Shown piece after piece: positions 1-8,375 of a DNA stretch of 64,000 bases (positions within the stretch are counted from its first letter, which is position 1; each line of letters starts with the position of its first letter). The notes under the pieces were generated by a model. It saw only the letters and a list, made by a program, of their open reading frames with translations, was not told the DNA's origin and searched no databases. This DNA is from an uncultured beta proteobacterium (GTDB taxonomy: Bacteria; Pseudomonadota; Gammaproteobacteria; Burkholderiales; Burkholderiaceae_C): positions 1 through 64,000 of the forward strand of contig CAIUDG010000121.1 in the NCBI GenBank assembly GCA_903897925.1. The letters are read 5' to 3'. The position numbers and the translations under genes were made by a program.

Positions 1-1947
1 ATTTCCGGCTTTCTGATTTCCAGCATCCTTTTCAAGAGCTTGCGGCACGGTGATTTCAGTTTCATTGAGTTCTATGCCCGGCGCGTCTGCCGCATATTTC
101 CAGCCCTGATTCTTGTGTTCGTGGCGTGTTACGCCGTCGGCTGGTTTGTGTTGTTTCCTGCGGAGTTCAAACAACTAGGCAAGCATATGCTGGCTGGCGC
201 CGGGTTCATTCAGAACTTCGTGTTGAACAGCGAAGCCGGGTATTTCGATACATCCTCCGAGCTGAAGCCATTGATGCACCTGTGGTCGCTGTCGATTGAG
301 GAGCAGTTCTATTTGTTGTTTCCAGCCTTGATCTGGGCCGTCTGGCGCTTGGGGCAAAAGGCTGTGCTGGCGCTGCTGGTGGTGCTCGCGATGGTGTCGT
401 TTGGTGTCAATATGGCAAGCACTGACAGAGACGCGACGCAGGCGTTTTTCATGCCCTACACCCGGTGTTGGGAGTTGTTGTCGGGCGGCGTGCTGGCGTA
501 CGCGCAGCTATACCAAGCCGGGTCAGTGACGCAGACCGTGCAGCGCTGGGTCTTTCCGTTGCCGCTGTTGCGCAGACTGCCAAGCCCTGAGCACCGTGCT
601 GCGGCGTTGAATAACGGATTCGCAGTGTTGGGCCTGCTTCTGGTGCTCGGCGCCAGTGTTGGGCTGGACCAGCGCACACCCTATCCTGGCGCGTGGGCGC
701 TGTTGCCGGTGGTTGGCGCATGGCTGTTGATTTTGGCCGGGCCGGGCGCCTGGTTGAATCGGGAAATTCTGGCCAGCCGCGTGGCGGTATTTATTGGACG
801 CATCAGTTACCCGCTTTATCTGTGGCACTGGCCGATACTTTCGTTTGCCCGCATCCTGTCCGGGGCAAGCCCTGCGCCGTCGGTTCGTATTGCGGTGCTG
901 GCGCTGAGTTTCCTATTGGCATGGCTGACTTATGTGGCGTTGGAAATGCCGCTGCGTGCATGGAGTCGGATCTGGGCCAAGTCGGCAGCATTGTGTCTGG
1001 CAATCGGTTTGCTTGGGGCTGTGGGGTTCCACACGGCGCAACACGGCGGCTTAGGTTTTAGAGCGATAGCGCGACTCAGTGGCAGCCAAGCTGACGATGG
1101 GGGCGACGGAGGCAATTCCTTGTCTGATTGTGGAATCGAAGACAGGGCATCCAAGACGCTCTTTGGCAATTGTGCCAAGGACAAGCGCGGTCAGGTGCGA
1201 TTTGCCCTGCTGGGTGACAGCAAGGCGGCGGCCCTGTATCCGGGGCTTGTTAGAACCTCCCATGCGGGTGCGCGCTGGATGTTTATTGGCGGGAACGGTC
1301 CGCATGGCGCCCCGGTGCCCTTGTTATCGGATGATCCTGCTTGGGCCAGCTTTCAGCCCTTGATCAAGGTGGCGGCAAAGACGATTCAAGAAAACAAGGA
1401 TATTGATCGCGTTGTCATCGTGACGGCCATCAGAGCCATTTTCAAGATCGATGACGGCGTGGCCGCGGCGAATTCCAAAACCTATGATTACCTGTATCTG
1501 AAAAACCTGGCACAAAGTTCCAGCTACCAGGCTACGCTGGAAGCATTTTCCGCAACCCTGTCTGGCTTTGAGAAAGCGGGGAAGAAAGTCACGATTGTGG
1601 TTGATAACCCGGCACTTCCCGCGCCGGAGGACTGCATCAGCAGAACGACATCGTTGGGCTTCATCAATCGCTTGCTCAGCAACAAGCCCAATGCCGATTG
1701 TTTCGTCCCGCTGCAAGACTTTAATGCCCAGATAGCCTTATACAGAAAGCTGCTCGATGCGCTCAGCCGGCGCTATCCCAAAACAGTCGATATCTTTGAT
1801 CCCACCGATATCTATTGCGATAGCAGTTCTGGAATTTGCGGTCCGGCCCGTGCCGGGCGCCCCCTGTACGCCTATACCGACCATATATCTGACTACGCCG
1901 CCGGACTGGTGGGGGCCAGGTTAAACCAGTATTTGTTGCAGCAGTAA
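1..1947 (+). CDS. Acyltransferase family 3 / SGNH-hydrolase fusion, 5'-truncated by the window
   Basis: The reading frame is open from the first base, so the start lies outside the window. The first visible residues, ISGFLISS, match the early membrane segment of OafA/YrhL-type acyltransferases. About ten hydrophobic segments follow, with the family motif LWSLSIEEQFYLLFP. A soluble C-terminal domain begins near the block FALLGDSKAA, which fits SGNH block I, and ends with TDHIS, which fits the catalytic Asp-His block V. Such proteins move acyl groups, often acetyl, onto periplasmic or surface polysaccharide (family knowledge). The usual GDSH is GDSK here. No polysaccharide genes are visible beside it, so the substrate is unknown. 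It converges on the Rhs gene. Confidence 0.85.
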   Translation: MSGFLISSILFKSLRHGDFSFIEFYARRVCRIFPALILVFVACYAVGWFVLFPAEFKQLGKHMLAGAGFIQNFVLNSEAGYFDTSSELKPLMHLWSLSIEEQFYLLFPALIWAVWRLGQKAVLALLVVLAMVSFGVNMASTDRDATQAFFMPYTRCWELLSGGVLAYAQLYQAGSVTQTVQRWVFPLPLLRRLPSPEHRAAALNNGFAVLGLLLVLGASVGLDQRTPYPGAWALLPVVGAWLLILAGPGAWLNREILASRVAVFIGRISYPLYLWHWPILSFARILSGASPAPSVRIAVLALSFLLAWLTYVALEMPLRAWSRIWAKSAALCLAIGLLGAVGFHTAQHGGLGFRAIARLSGSQADDGGDGGNSLSDCGIEDRASKTLFGNCAKDKRGQVRFALLGDSKAAALYPGLVRTSHAGARWMFIGGNGPHGAPVPLLSDDPAWASFQPLIKVAAKTIQENKDIDRVVIVTAIRAIFKIDDGVAAANSKTYDYLYLKNLAQSSSYQATLEAFSATLSGFEKAGKKVTIVVDNPALPAPEDCISRTTSLGFINRLLSNKPNADCFVPLQDFNAQIALYRKLLDALSRRYPKTVDIFDPTDIYCDSSSGICGPARAGRPLYAYTDHISDYAAGLVGARLNQYLLQQ

Positions 1948-2043
1948 TCCGTCCCGCGCGTTGGCAATGGTGGGGCGCTGCTTTCAACCGTGGACGTATC
2001 TTTCGTGGGCCAGAAGCATTGGGCGACAGGTGGCTGAATGGCG

Positions 2044-4551
2044 CTAATGCGCTGGGCCTTGGAACTGTTGCAAGCGGTTAAGCGCATCAAAAGAACGGGC
2101 GATGGAACGTTGCAGATTGCCAGATACATCCCTGGTTTGCTCGGCGATACGGTTGCCCATATTGTCCAGCGTATAGGTCACTCGGTTTCCCTTGCCATCG
2201 GTAGCGCCGATGAGGCGGTGCGCGGCGTCGTAGCTGAAGTTGATTATGGTTCCGTCAGGCGCATGGATTTTTGTGAGCTGGCCTACCTTGTCGTAGCTAT
2301 AGCGTGTAGTGCGCGACGGCATGCCAGGGGGTGTGACCAGCACCGTAGCGATCCAGTTGCGCGGGGTGTAGCTGCGCTGCGTAACCACGCCTTTAGGGTC
2401 GGTGGTTTGCAGAATCTGCCCGGTGGGGCTGTACCAATCAAAGGTGCTGACGTTGCCGGCGGGGTCTGTAATCGACTTCAGATCGCCCACCCAATAAGCA
2501 GGTTGATCCGAAGCGGTAGCAGTTTGCGAAGCTTCCGTGTAATACGCATAGGTACTGGTATTTCCGTTGGCGTCGGTGTCAGTTAACAGGCGACCCTCTG
2601 CATCGTAGGTGTAGCTATTGATGGCATCGGGTACGGTCGTATCCACTGCCCCAGAACTTGCCAACGCCCGCACGATGGTTTTACACACCTTGGGTGGAAC
2701 CTGTCCATTGGGCAAGGCGGGCATGGCGCTGCAGTCGGCGGGCGCATTTCCATTAAGCGGGTCAGGCTGCCCCTGGAATACGGTGATCAACTGCGACGTT
2801 GCGCCAACTACCTGCGTAGGCAAACGCCAGTTCGGATGGTAGGTGGTGGTGAACTTGCGCGCACCCGGTGGAGTGGCCGCATTGGCCGCCAGCAGCGGGT
2901 CGCAGTTGGTGTTGGCGGGCAGCCCCTCGACACGAACTATTTCTTGGCTTTTGTTGTCATACGCATAGCAACTTCGCGTGCCATTGAAATCGTCGCGGCT
3001 CAGGATGTTGCCATGATCGTCATACGCGACCGCAGACGTACTAGCCATGCAACCCGAGCCGCCAGGCTGGGAAATGCCGGTGCTCATCAGTGCGCCTTTG
3101 CGCGCCGTGAAGTGGTAGGTGCGCTGCGTACCCAAGGGATCAGTCACTATTGTTTTATCAACTCCGTAGGCCAGTTGGAATCCGGGTACGTTTCCGCTTT
3201 GCCCCAGGATGGCGCGGCCTTGTGAGTCGTAAGCAAAAGTGGCAAACCGGGTGTTGTTTTCGTCCACGATTCCGGTCAACGCATTGGGTTGTGAGCTTCC
3301 ACCTGTAAATTTGGTTTCGCCGTATAAATAGCTTCTTGATGCCATGTCGGGATATTGCACCGAACTCAATCTATTGTTCTCGTCGTAGCGGTAAGTGTAA
3401 ATGCCACCGCTTGAATCAGTCATGCTGGCAAGGCGCTTGTTCGCATCATAGGCAAAGCGCAACCATCGACCTGTATGGTCCCGCACTTGCAGTAGATTGC
3501 CATGGGACGCAGCGTAGCTGAGTGTCAGATGCGTCCCGGAACTGGAATCCACAGACACCAAATTTCCGTGTACATCGTATTTCTCGAAATCGCCCGTATC
3601 AGTGGCATACAACCAATAGGCGCCATGGTTTAATTTTTGTAAGAGGCCGTCGGAATGGGGTGCCTGATAGCTGCCATTGACATTGGAAAATAGGTACACC
3701 TTGCCGTCACCACGAACCACTTGCACCACGTCGCCAGAAAGCCAGTTGACTTGTTTCTGGAAATTGTGCCGCCAACCCACGCCCAACACGCTGGCACTGC
3801 TGGTGTCGCTGTTGTATGCGCGAACAAAATCGAGCGCCGAGTTTGCAGTGGGATTTGCATCGTATTCAATCTGGTATTTGTTTCCGGACAAGGGATTGAT
3901 AGGATCTGCAACGTTGGGGCACGAAGCACCGTCATTCACCTGGTTTTTGGTGGCCACACACTGGCCAAAAAATACCGAGTCAATGGTGTAATCTTTCACT
4001 TGCCCCGCAGGACAAGGACGTCCACATTGCCCGGTAACATCATCCGCCGTGCTTCCTGCGGGACATTCCGGCGCAGCAACACAATTCCCCTGTGTAGAGA
4101 CATGGCCACCCCATGGACATCCTACGGCTCTTGCAAGGGGAAGCACCCAAGGGCCGCCATAGTAAATGGCATTGCAAGCGCCAGAGTATGCGTTTTTAAC
4201 CGTTGCACCCAGCCATACAAAACTGTTTTGCGAGGCACGCGGCTCTGCAGCAGGGGGTGTGCAGTAGGTGTTCGCACAAGCCGCAGCACACGCTGCTTGC
4301 GCGCTGGCATAGGATTCATTTCCAGGGGCCCCGGACTTCCACAAGCCGATGGCTTGTACAGGATATTCGCGGGCATGGGCCGCACTCTGGGCAAGCCCGA
4401 ATAACTGGACGCCAATAATCACGACTACCGCGCTGCGAACGGCGGCATGAATTCTGTGGGCGCCCAAAAGCCAGGCAATACCAGATTTGTTGCAGTTACA
4501 AAATACGCTGAACCGGGAGCGTGCGGATAACCATGGATAGAAAATATGCAT
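2044..4551 (-). CDS. Rhs/YD-repeat protein with signal peptide, core ends prematurely
   Basis: The N-terminus holds a hydrophobic segment ending SAAHA, a likely signal peptide, then a cysteine-rich stretch (about residues 75-180). A DUF6531-type entry follows (DPINPLSGNKYQIEYD). Repeats of the Rhs/YD type then run to the end (YDANKRLASM, YDENNRLSSV, YDAEGRLLTD, YDKVGQLTKI, YDAAHRLIGA). Full Rhs proteins usually exceed 1200 residues and end in a DPxGL-type core terminus and a variable toxin tip. This one stops after 835 residues at a repeat (LNRLQQFQGPAH) with no tip. It is either a truncated gene or a tipless surface protein. A shorter start inside the first 35 residues is possible. Confidence 0.85.
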   Translation of the reverse strand: MHIFYPWLSARSRFSVFCNCNKSGIAWLLGAHRIHAAVRSAVVVIIGVQLFGLAQSAAHAREYPVQAIGLWKSGAPGNESYASAQAACAAACANTYCTPPAAEPRASQNSFVWLGATVKNAYSGACNAIYYGGPWVLPLARAVGCPWGGHVSTQGNCVAAPECPAGSTADDVTGQCGRPCPAGQVKDYTIDSVFFGQCVATKNQVNDGASCPNVADPINPLSGNKYQIEYDANPTANSALDFVRAYNSDTSSASVLGVGWRHNFQKQVNWLSGDVVQVVRGDGKVYLFSNVNGSYQAPHSDGLLQKLNHGAYWLYATDTGDFEKYDVHGNLVSVDSSSGTHLTLSYAASHGNLLQVRDHTGRWLRFAYDANKRLASMTDSSGGIYTYRYDENNRLSSVQYPDMASRSYLYGETKFTGGSSQPNALTGIVDENNTRFATFAYDSQGRAILGQSGNVPGFQLAYGVDKTIVTDPLGTQRTYHFTARKGALMSTGISQPGGSGCMASTSAVAYDDHGNILSRDDFNGTRSCYAYDNKSQEIVRVEGLPANTNCDPLLAANAATPPGARKFTTTYHPNWRLPTQVVGATSQLITVFQGQPDPLNGNAPADCSAMPALPNGQVPPKVCKTIVRALASSGAVDTTVPDAINSYTYDAEGRLLTDTDANGNTSTYAYYTEASQTATASDQPAYWVGDLKSITDPAGNVSTFDWYSPTGQILQTTDPKGVVTQRSYTPRNWIATVLVTPPGMPSRTTRYSYDKVGQLTKIHAPDGTIINFSYDAAHRLIGATDGKGNRVTYTLDNMGNRIAEQTRDVSGNLQRSIARSFDALNRLQQFQGPAH

Positions 4552-5132
4552 AACAACGATGTGGCGGCATGGAAATTATTGGTGGTTAGGAATTTTTCTG
4601 AAGCATGGCATCCAGCAAAACACTGGCCGCAAGTTTGCCAAAATCACGATAGTCGTGACAACTGCCAAAATTGATAGTTGACTGCGGGGGCGTAAATTGT
4701 GTGTCCACAGAGTATGGATGCCGCCCGCCTCAGAGTGCCTAACAAATCCCGGCTGGCTAGCCCAGAAATTTCATTGCCAACGTACTGAGACGCGAAAGGA
4801 GCACCACCTGGCACTAGTCTGGGCGGCAGAAGGTGCGCCGGCTGGAAAGCGACCGCGGCGGTCCATTTTTCACCGTCTTCTTGTCCAATTGCTGCAGTAG
4901 CGCATCCAACATGCGCCGCTGCAGCGCCAACCCAGAACTGCCCCTAAGGATCAGTTCGCGTGAAGGGATTGCCTTCAACACCGCCGTACATAGTTGCCCC
5001 AGATGCGGTTTCACCGTTCTAGTAGGCGTTTTCGCTAGACACCGCACGGGTTTGCTCGAAATGGAGAAAGACGAGCCTCCCCGAGATGCCGATTTTTTTG
5101 ATGCTACTTTTCTGGCAAATTGCTATGAATGC
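4552..5132. other. Non-coding stretch upstream of the Rhs core gene
   Basis: This 581-base stretch separates the Rhs gene from the small gene upstream on the same strand. It is AT-richer near 4552-4700 and holds an inverted repeat flanked by direct repeats (separate entry). Short open frames at 4814-5047 (minus) and 4833-5150 (plus) overlap each other, and neither resembles a family I recognise. It is probably promoter DNA plus decayed sequence. Confidence 0.5.
4636..4671. promoter_or_regulatory. Inverted repeat between two 9-bp direct repeats upstream of the Rhs gene
   Basis: TCACGA-TAG-TCGTGA (4644-4658) is a perfect 6-bp inverted repeat with a 3-bp spacer. It is bracketed by two copies of TGCCAAAAT at 4636-4644 and 4663-4671. 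The block lies about 85-120 bases upstream of the Rhs start at 4551. Seen: the symmetry and position. Inferred: a binding site for a dimeric regulator of the Rhs gene. Confidence 0.4.
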
Positions 5133-5426
5133 CTATGCATCTTTGAATAGGTTATTGTGCCAATACCCTTGTGCATCGTTTAGCCAAGCAAACTTTCTCA
5201 TTGCGGCGATAGGGCGTAGCGGCGCTAGAGGGATGTTGTAGCGCGAAAGAAGAGCAAGCAACTCTCGCATGCTGTCCTTGTTTAGTGAACCTATTTCAAT
5301 GTTCAGCAGCAAGTCTCGACCGACACCCTGCACTCCCTGTATGGCTGAAATTTCAATAAATCCTTGAAAGAGCCGACGCTCATCACCTCTCGAGTAGAAG
5401 CTACTTAATGCGATTTTGACTATCAT
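5133..5426 (-). CDS. Small hypothetical protein, possible Rhs-associated immunity protein
   Basis: The product has 97 residues, is soluble and has no signal peptide. It contains a LRELLALLSRYNI-like helix and ends with a tryptophan-rich tail (FAWLNDAQGYWHNNLF). Its start overlaps the end of the Rhs-like fragment upstream by 26 bases, the arrangement usual for a toxin tip followed by its immunity gene. I think I have seen similar small proteins beside Rhs genes, but cannot prove a family. The immunity role is inferred from context and size only. Confidence 0.5.
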   Translation of the reverse strand: MIVKIALSSFYSRGDERRLFQGFIEISAIQGVQGVGRDLLLNIEIGSLNKDSMRELLALLSRYNIPLAPLRPIAAMRKFAWLNDAQGYWHNNLFKDA

Positions 5427-5805
5427 GTACTCGGTCTCCTATATGCTTAACGGCGGCGACCACCTGGATACTGCACATCGCAGTGCGGTCCACCATGGGC
5501 GTCTCCGGTCGAACCAGAGTAAGGGCCTGTTGGGACCCAAACTCCTCCATTTGCAGCGCCGCGACAGAATGCCCGTTGTCGCTGTAGTTGTAGTTGTAGT
5601 TGTAGTTGTAGTTGTAGTTGTAGTTGTAGTTGACGAAGCCGGTAATGCGCCCGGCCGCGCCATAGACCAGCGTGCGTTGCGCACCTGCTGCACTACCCGT
5701 CCCTTTGGTGTTACCAAGGCTGTAGCCCAGCATTTGGCCATAGCCGTCATTTGCGCCCACCGCAGGGCGTGCAGCCTTTGGAGTTCCGTCAGTCAATGAA
5801 GCCAA
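5401..5805 (-). pseudogene. Detached Rhs-like C-terminal fragment with (NY)8 repeat
   Basis: The frame holds a short Rhs-like stretch (AGAQRTLVYGAAGRITGF), then eight Asn-Tyr dipeptides, then a non-repetitive tail of about 70 residues ending at 5401. It has no Rhs N-terminus or core, and its nominal start lies inside the LuxR-type fragment upstream. It therefore reads as a remnant of another Rhs gene or a displaced tip. The tail is unlike any toxin I can name. Similarity to Rhs rests on a short motif, so confidence is moderate. Confidence 0.45.
5583..5632. repeat. Hexanucleotide microsatellite (TGTAGT)8
   Basis: Eight perfect copies of TGTAGT plus two further bases make a 50-bp tract. On the minus strand it encodes the (Asn-Tyr)8 run of the Rhs-like fragment. 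The unit is a multiple of three, so slippage would change the number of NY dipeptides without shifting the frame. Confidence 0.95.
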
Positions 5806-6082
5806 GGCGCATGGCCACCGCTATCGCCTGTGGACGGTTAACGGTTTCTAGTTTCTTCATGGAATTCTTTAAATGAAACACCACGGTGGACTCGGAAATT
5901 TCCATGATTTTTCCAATCTCCCAGGATGTCTTTCCATTCGCAACCCATTGAAGGCAATCTTTCTCCGGCCTTGAAAGTCGCGGGTGTAGGCGCGAATTCG
6001 GCACCCAGTCGGAGGTGTAGGGCAGAGCTCTGCCGGCGTCTGATCTACATCGTGCTTGCTGCGCTATGCGAGGGTTATGCAT
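5789..6082 (-). pseudogene. LuxR-type HTH fragment lacking the autoinducer-binding domain
   Basis: Residues 36-97 form a complete LuxR/TraR-type HTH (LSRPEKDCLQWVANGKTSWE, then VVFHLKNSMKKL and NRPQA). The GKTSWEIG core is typical of quorum-sensing regulators. The roughly 160-residue acyl-homoserine-lactone-binding domain that normally precedes it is absent. Reading upstream in frame gives only about 19 unrelated codons before a stop. No luxI homologue is in the window. It is most likely a truncated quorum-sensing regulator; a short free-standing regulator is less likely. Confidence 0.65.
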
Positions 6083-6888
6083 AAGGAAACTCCAAAAATG
6101 GATTGTTGCAGGATTGGGGTATTCGGCACACCTGTGCCTTCACGCGGCCACAAGAAATACTTCGCGCCTGTGCTTCTAATACGACGTTGATATTGGAGGT
6201 ATGCACGCTTGCGTCATGCGTAACTTTGGGGGACTGGCGGCGCGATTCAGCTGCCGATTGCGCCTGAAGAGAAGTTTAGTAATTCGTATGCGTGTGTATC
6301 AGGAGTGGTGTTCAAAATAGACTTTGCGCATCCGCTTCGTTCACGCTAGCAGTGCGTTGCTGTAGCGAGTTTGGATGTGTTTCGGTGTGGCGCCGCGGGC
6401 TCTACCAAGCTTCCCAGTGGTTCCATTGCAACAGAGGCGGCGACGACGGGGGGCAAATCAATGCAGCAATACATTTGGCTTGCATGCGTAGACGTAGATT
6501 CCGGTAACAGACTGACGTGCCAGCGGATGAGTAACGCTTTTGTGGTGGCGATCCAACTAGGTGCGCTGTGCAAGTGCACAAAAGGCTTCGGAACGCTCCG
6601 TATGCGTCGCTTGCCAGTTAAGCGCTCACGCATTGGCGGCAACATGCCGATTGCGCACCGCAGCGCACTGCGTTAGTACGGATTCGGTTGGCCGTGCTTC
6701 CCAAGTCTTTGCGCATCAGCACCACGACGCCTTCTGCGGAGCCTGCCACCGAATAGCGGCAACTGCACTTGGTTCAAAAAATTCGGACTTCCGAGCAGGT
6801 AGTTGCCAAGCTGTCATCGCGATTAAATGCGCCCGCGTCATCATGGCCGGTGCGGCATCCCGTCGCAATCCACGAAAGGCCATTCATC
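6083..6888. other. Non-coding or decayed stretch
   Basis: These 806 bases have mixed composition. Several open frames of 70-125 codons overlap on both strands, and none shows a recognisable domain or a convincing ribosome binding site. No tRNA, repeat or terminator was seen. The promoter of the small gene at 6889 should lie at its right end. Confidence 0.4.
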
Positions 6889-7185
6889 ATGAACGCAGAT
6901 ACCAGCCACGTTGCAGCAGAAACCGGCGAAGAGGAATTTGAAGCGATCGCGGACTATCACCGCATGGCAGCGGAGCACTTCCAGGCCGCGGCAAATCACC
7001 ACCAGGCGGCTGCCAGCGCGGACGAAGATGGCGATGATGCCGCTTATTCGCGCCACGCGTTGCTGGCCTACCGGCACCAGCTCAATGGCGTCCAGTACGC
7101 TGAAATTGCGCTGATAGAGAGCGATTCGCTTGAGGACGAATTTGCAGTTGCGGAGGAAGGCGATCCAGAATTCGAAGCGGAGTGA
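6889..7185 (+). CDS. Small His/Ala-rich acidic hypothetical protein
   Basis: The ATG at 6889 follows a GAAAGG element and is preferred to an upstream alternative in frame. The 98-residue product has a central helical stretch of the AAEHFQAAANHHQAAA type and a strongly acidic tail. It lacks a signal peptide or membrane segment. Short proteins with repeated AAxHHxxAA patterns are common in proteobacteria without known function. It stands alone, convergent with the regulator to its right. Confidence 0.6.
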   Translation: MNADTSHVAAETGEEEFEAIADYHRMAAEHFQAAANHHQAAASADEDGDDAAYSRHALLAYRHQLNGVQYAEIALIESDSLEDEFAVAEEGDPEFEAE

Positions 7186-7257
7186 GGTGAGCCAGCGGGG
7201 CTGGATTACCTACCAGACCTTTGAACGCGGGTGCGCCATGTTGGTTTTGCAGCGGGT

Positions 7258-7920
7258 TTATTTTCTGATCTTCTTCTTGTTGTATTCCATGCAAAAAGAG
7301 ATCAATGAACCCGCTGTCTTCAGACCGAATTTTCGCTTGATATTTCCCTTGTAGATCTCGACGGTGCGATCAACGATCGGCTTTTCCGGATCCAAAATCG
7401 CAAGTTCGCGGGCAATTAGTTTGGCAGTCATACCAGCGGCTATCAGAGGGATGATCTGGGTTTCACGGTCTGACAGGCGGGGTTCCCGTTCGCGCTTTTC
7501 CTGCGCTTCGCGCAATCTGCTGGGAAAGTGCGTAAAGCCACTGGAGACTGCGTCAATCGCTTTTGCGATTTCAGATGCAGTGGCCTCCTTGCTCAAGAAG
7601 GCATGCGCGCCTGCGTCGTGGGCAAACAGCATGGACTCGTCTTCCAGGCTTCCCGTGATCATTACAATTTTGATCTGCGGGTAGTCAGTTCTCAGCGCCT
7701 GAATCAGATCCAAGCCACCCGTAGGATCGCAGTGCCCAAAATGCAGGTCCGTCACAACGACGTCGGGACACGTGGTCGGCACTTTCAGCAAGGCCTCACT
7801 AACGTTTGCGGCTTCTGCAACTACTTCAAATTGATCCTCGTACGCCTTCAGAATCGATATGAATCCGTGGCGCAGCGATGGGTGGTCATCAACTACCATT
7901 AACTTAATCGGTGCGGACAT
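7258..7920 (-). CDS. NarL/FixJ-type response regulator
   Basis: The product has 220 residues. An N-terminal receiver has the acidic pair (VVDDH), phospho-acceptor Asp58 in VVVTDLHFG, the conserved Thr in MITGS and Lys in LSKEA. A C-terminal HTH begins near LSDRETQIIPLIAAGMTAKL and ends VDRTVEIYKGNIKRKF. It is the DNA-binding output of the kinase module encoded upstream. Its start overlaps the receiver-only gene by 17 bases, so the two are probably translationally coupled. Its targets are unknown. Confidence 0.9.
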   Translation of the reverse strand: MSAPIKLMVVDDHPSLRHGFISILKAYEDQFEVVAEAANVSEALLKVPTTCPDVVVTDLHFGHCDPTGGLDLIQALRTDYPQIKIVMITGSLEDESMLFAHDAGAHAFLSKEATASEIAKAIDAVSSGFTHFPSRLREAQEKREREPRLSDRETQIIPLIAAGMTAKLIARELAILDPEKPIVDRTVEIYKGNIKRKFGLKTAGSLISFCMEYNKKKIRK

Positions 7921-8371
7921 ATACGGATCCCTCGGTTTTTTGCTTCAGGCCCGGCGACAAGTAGGTTTCGCCACGCATGACCCGGTCGATAGCCTGGAGT
8001 ACCTGTGCCGCGGGCTCTTGCTTTAGCACGTAGGCATGGGCGCCCGCATCAATGGCCGCGCGGACGTATTCCGGATCATCAAAAAGAGTCAGAAATATGA
8101 CTTTTGTGTTGGGCTGCGTTCTGCGTATTTCCCGTGCCGCCTCGGGGCCGGTAGAGCCCTGAATTCGCATGCCAATGAATACCACATCCGGTTGTAGCAC
8201 AGACACCATGCTGAGTGCTTCGTGGTAGTCGCTTGTTTCACCGACAACGCTCAAGCTTGGAAATGCGTCTAGTAGCAGACGCGAGCTCGCGCGCGATATG
8301 GCGTGAATGTCCACAAGTAAAAGTCGAATCGTCCCAGCGACCTTGGGTAGTACAGCTTCAGTAGGTGTCAT
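7904..8371 (-). CDS. Receiver-only protein without phospho-acceptor (pseudo-receiver)
   Basis: The ATG at 8371 gives 155 residues (a TTG at 8383 would add four). The fold is a receiver with conserved Thr (FLTLF) and Lys (YVLKQE). The usual LMDxRMPG is FIGMRIQG, with Gly (codon GGC) replacing the phosphorylated Asp at residue 67. The first-strand acidic pair DD is DI (LLVDIHA). The NarL-type HTH expected after YLSPGL is missing and the gene ends where the next begins. The protein should not be phosphorylated in the usual way. It may act by protein contact with the kinase or the neighbouring regulator. Confidence 0.85.
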   Translation of the reverse strand: MTPTEAVLPKVAGTIRLLLVDIHAISRASSRLLLDAFPSLSVVGETSDYHEALSMVSVLQPDVVFIGMRIQGSTGPEAAREIRRTQPNTKVIFLTLFDDPEYVRAAIDAGAHAYVLKQEPAAQVLQAIDRVMRGETYLSPGLKQKTEGSVYVRTD

Positions 8372-8375
8372 GGCA

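Noticed and set aside
4814..5150. Opposed open frames of 77 and 105 codons upstream of the Rhs gene
   Set aside because: They overlap each other, lack domains and have no convincing start signals.
5583..5632. Considered as a small CRISPR-like array
   Set aside because: The six-base units have no spacers, so it is a simple microsatellite.
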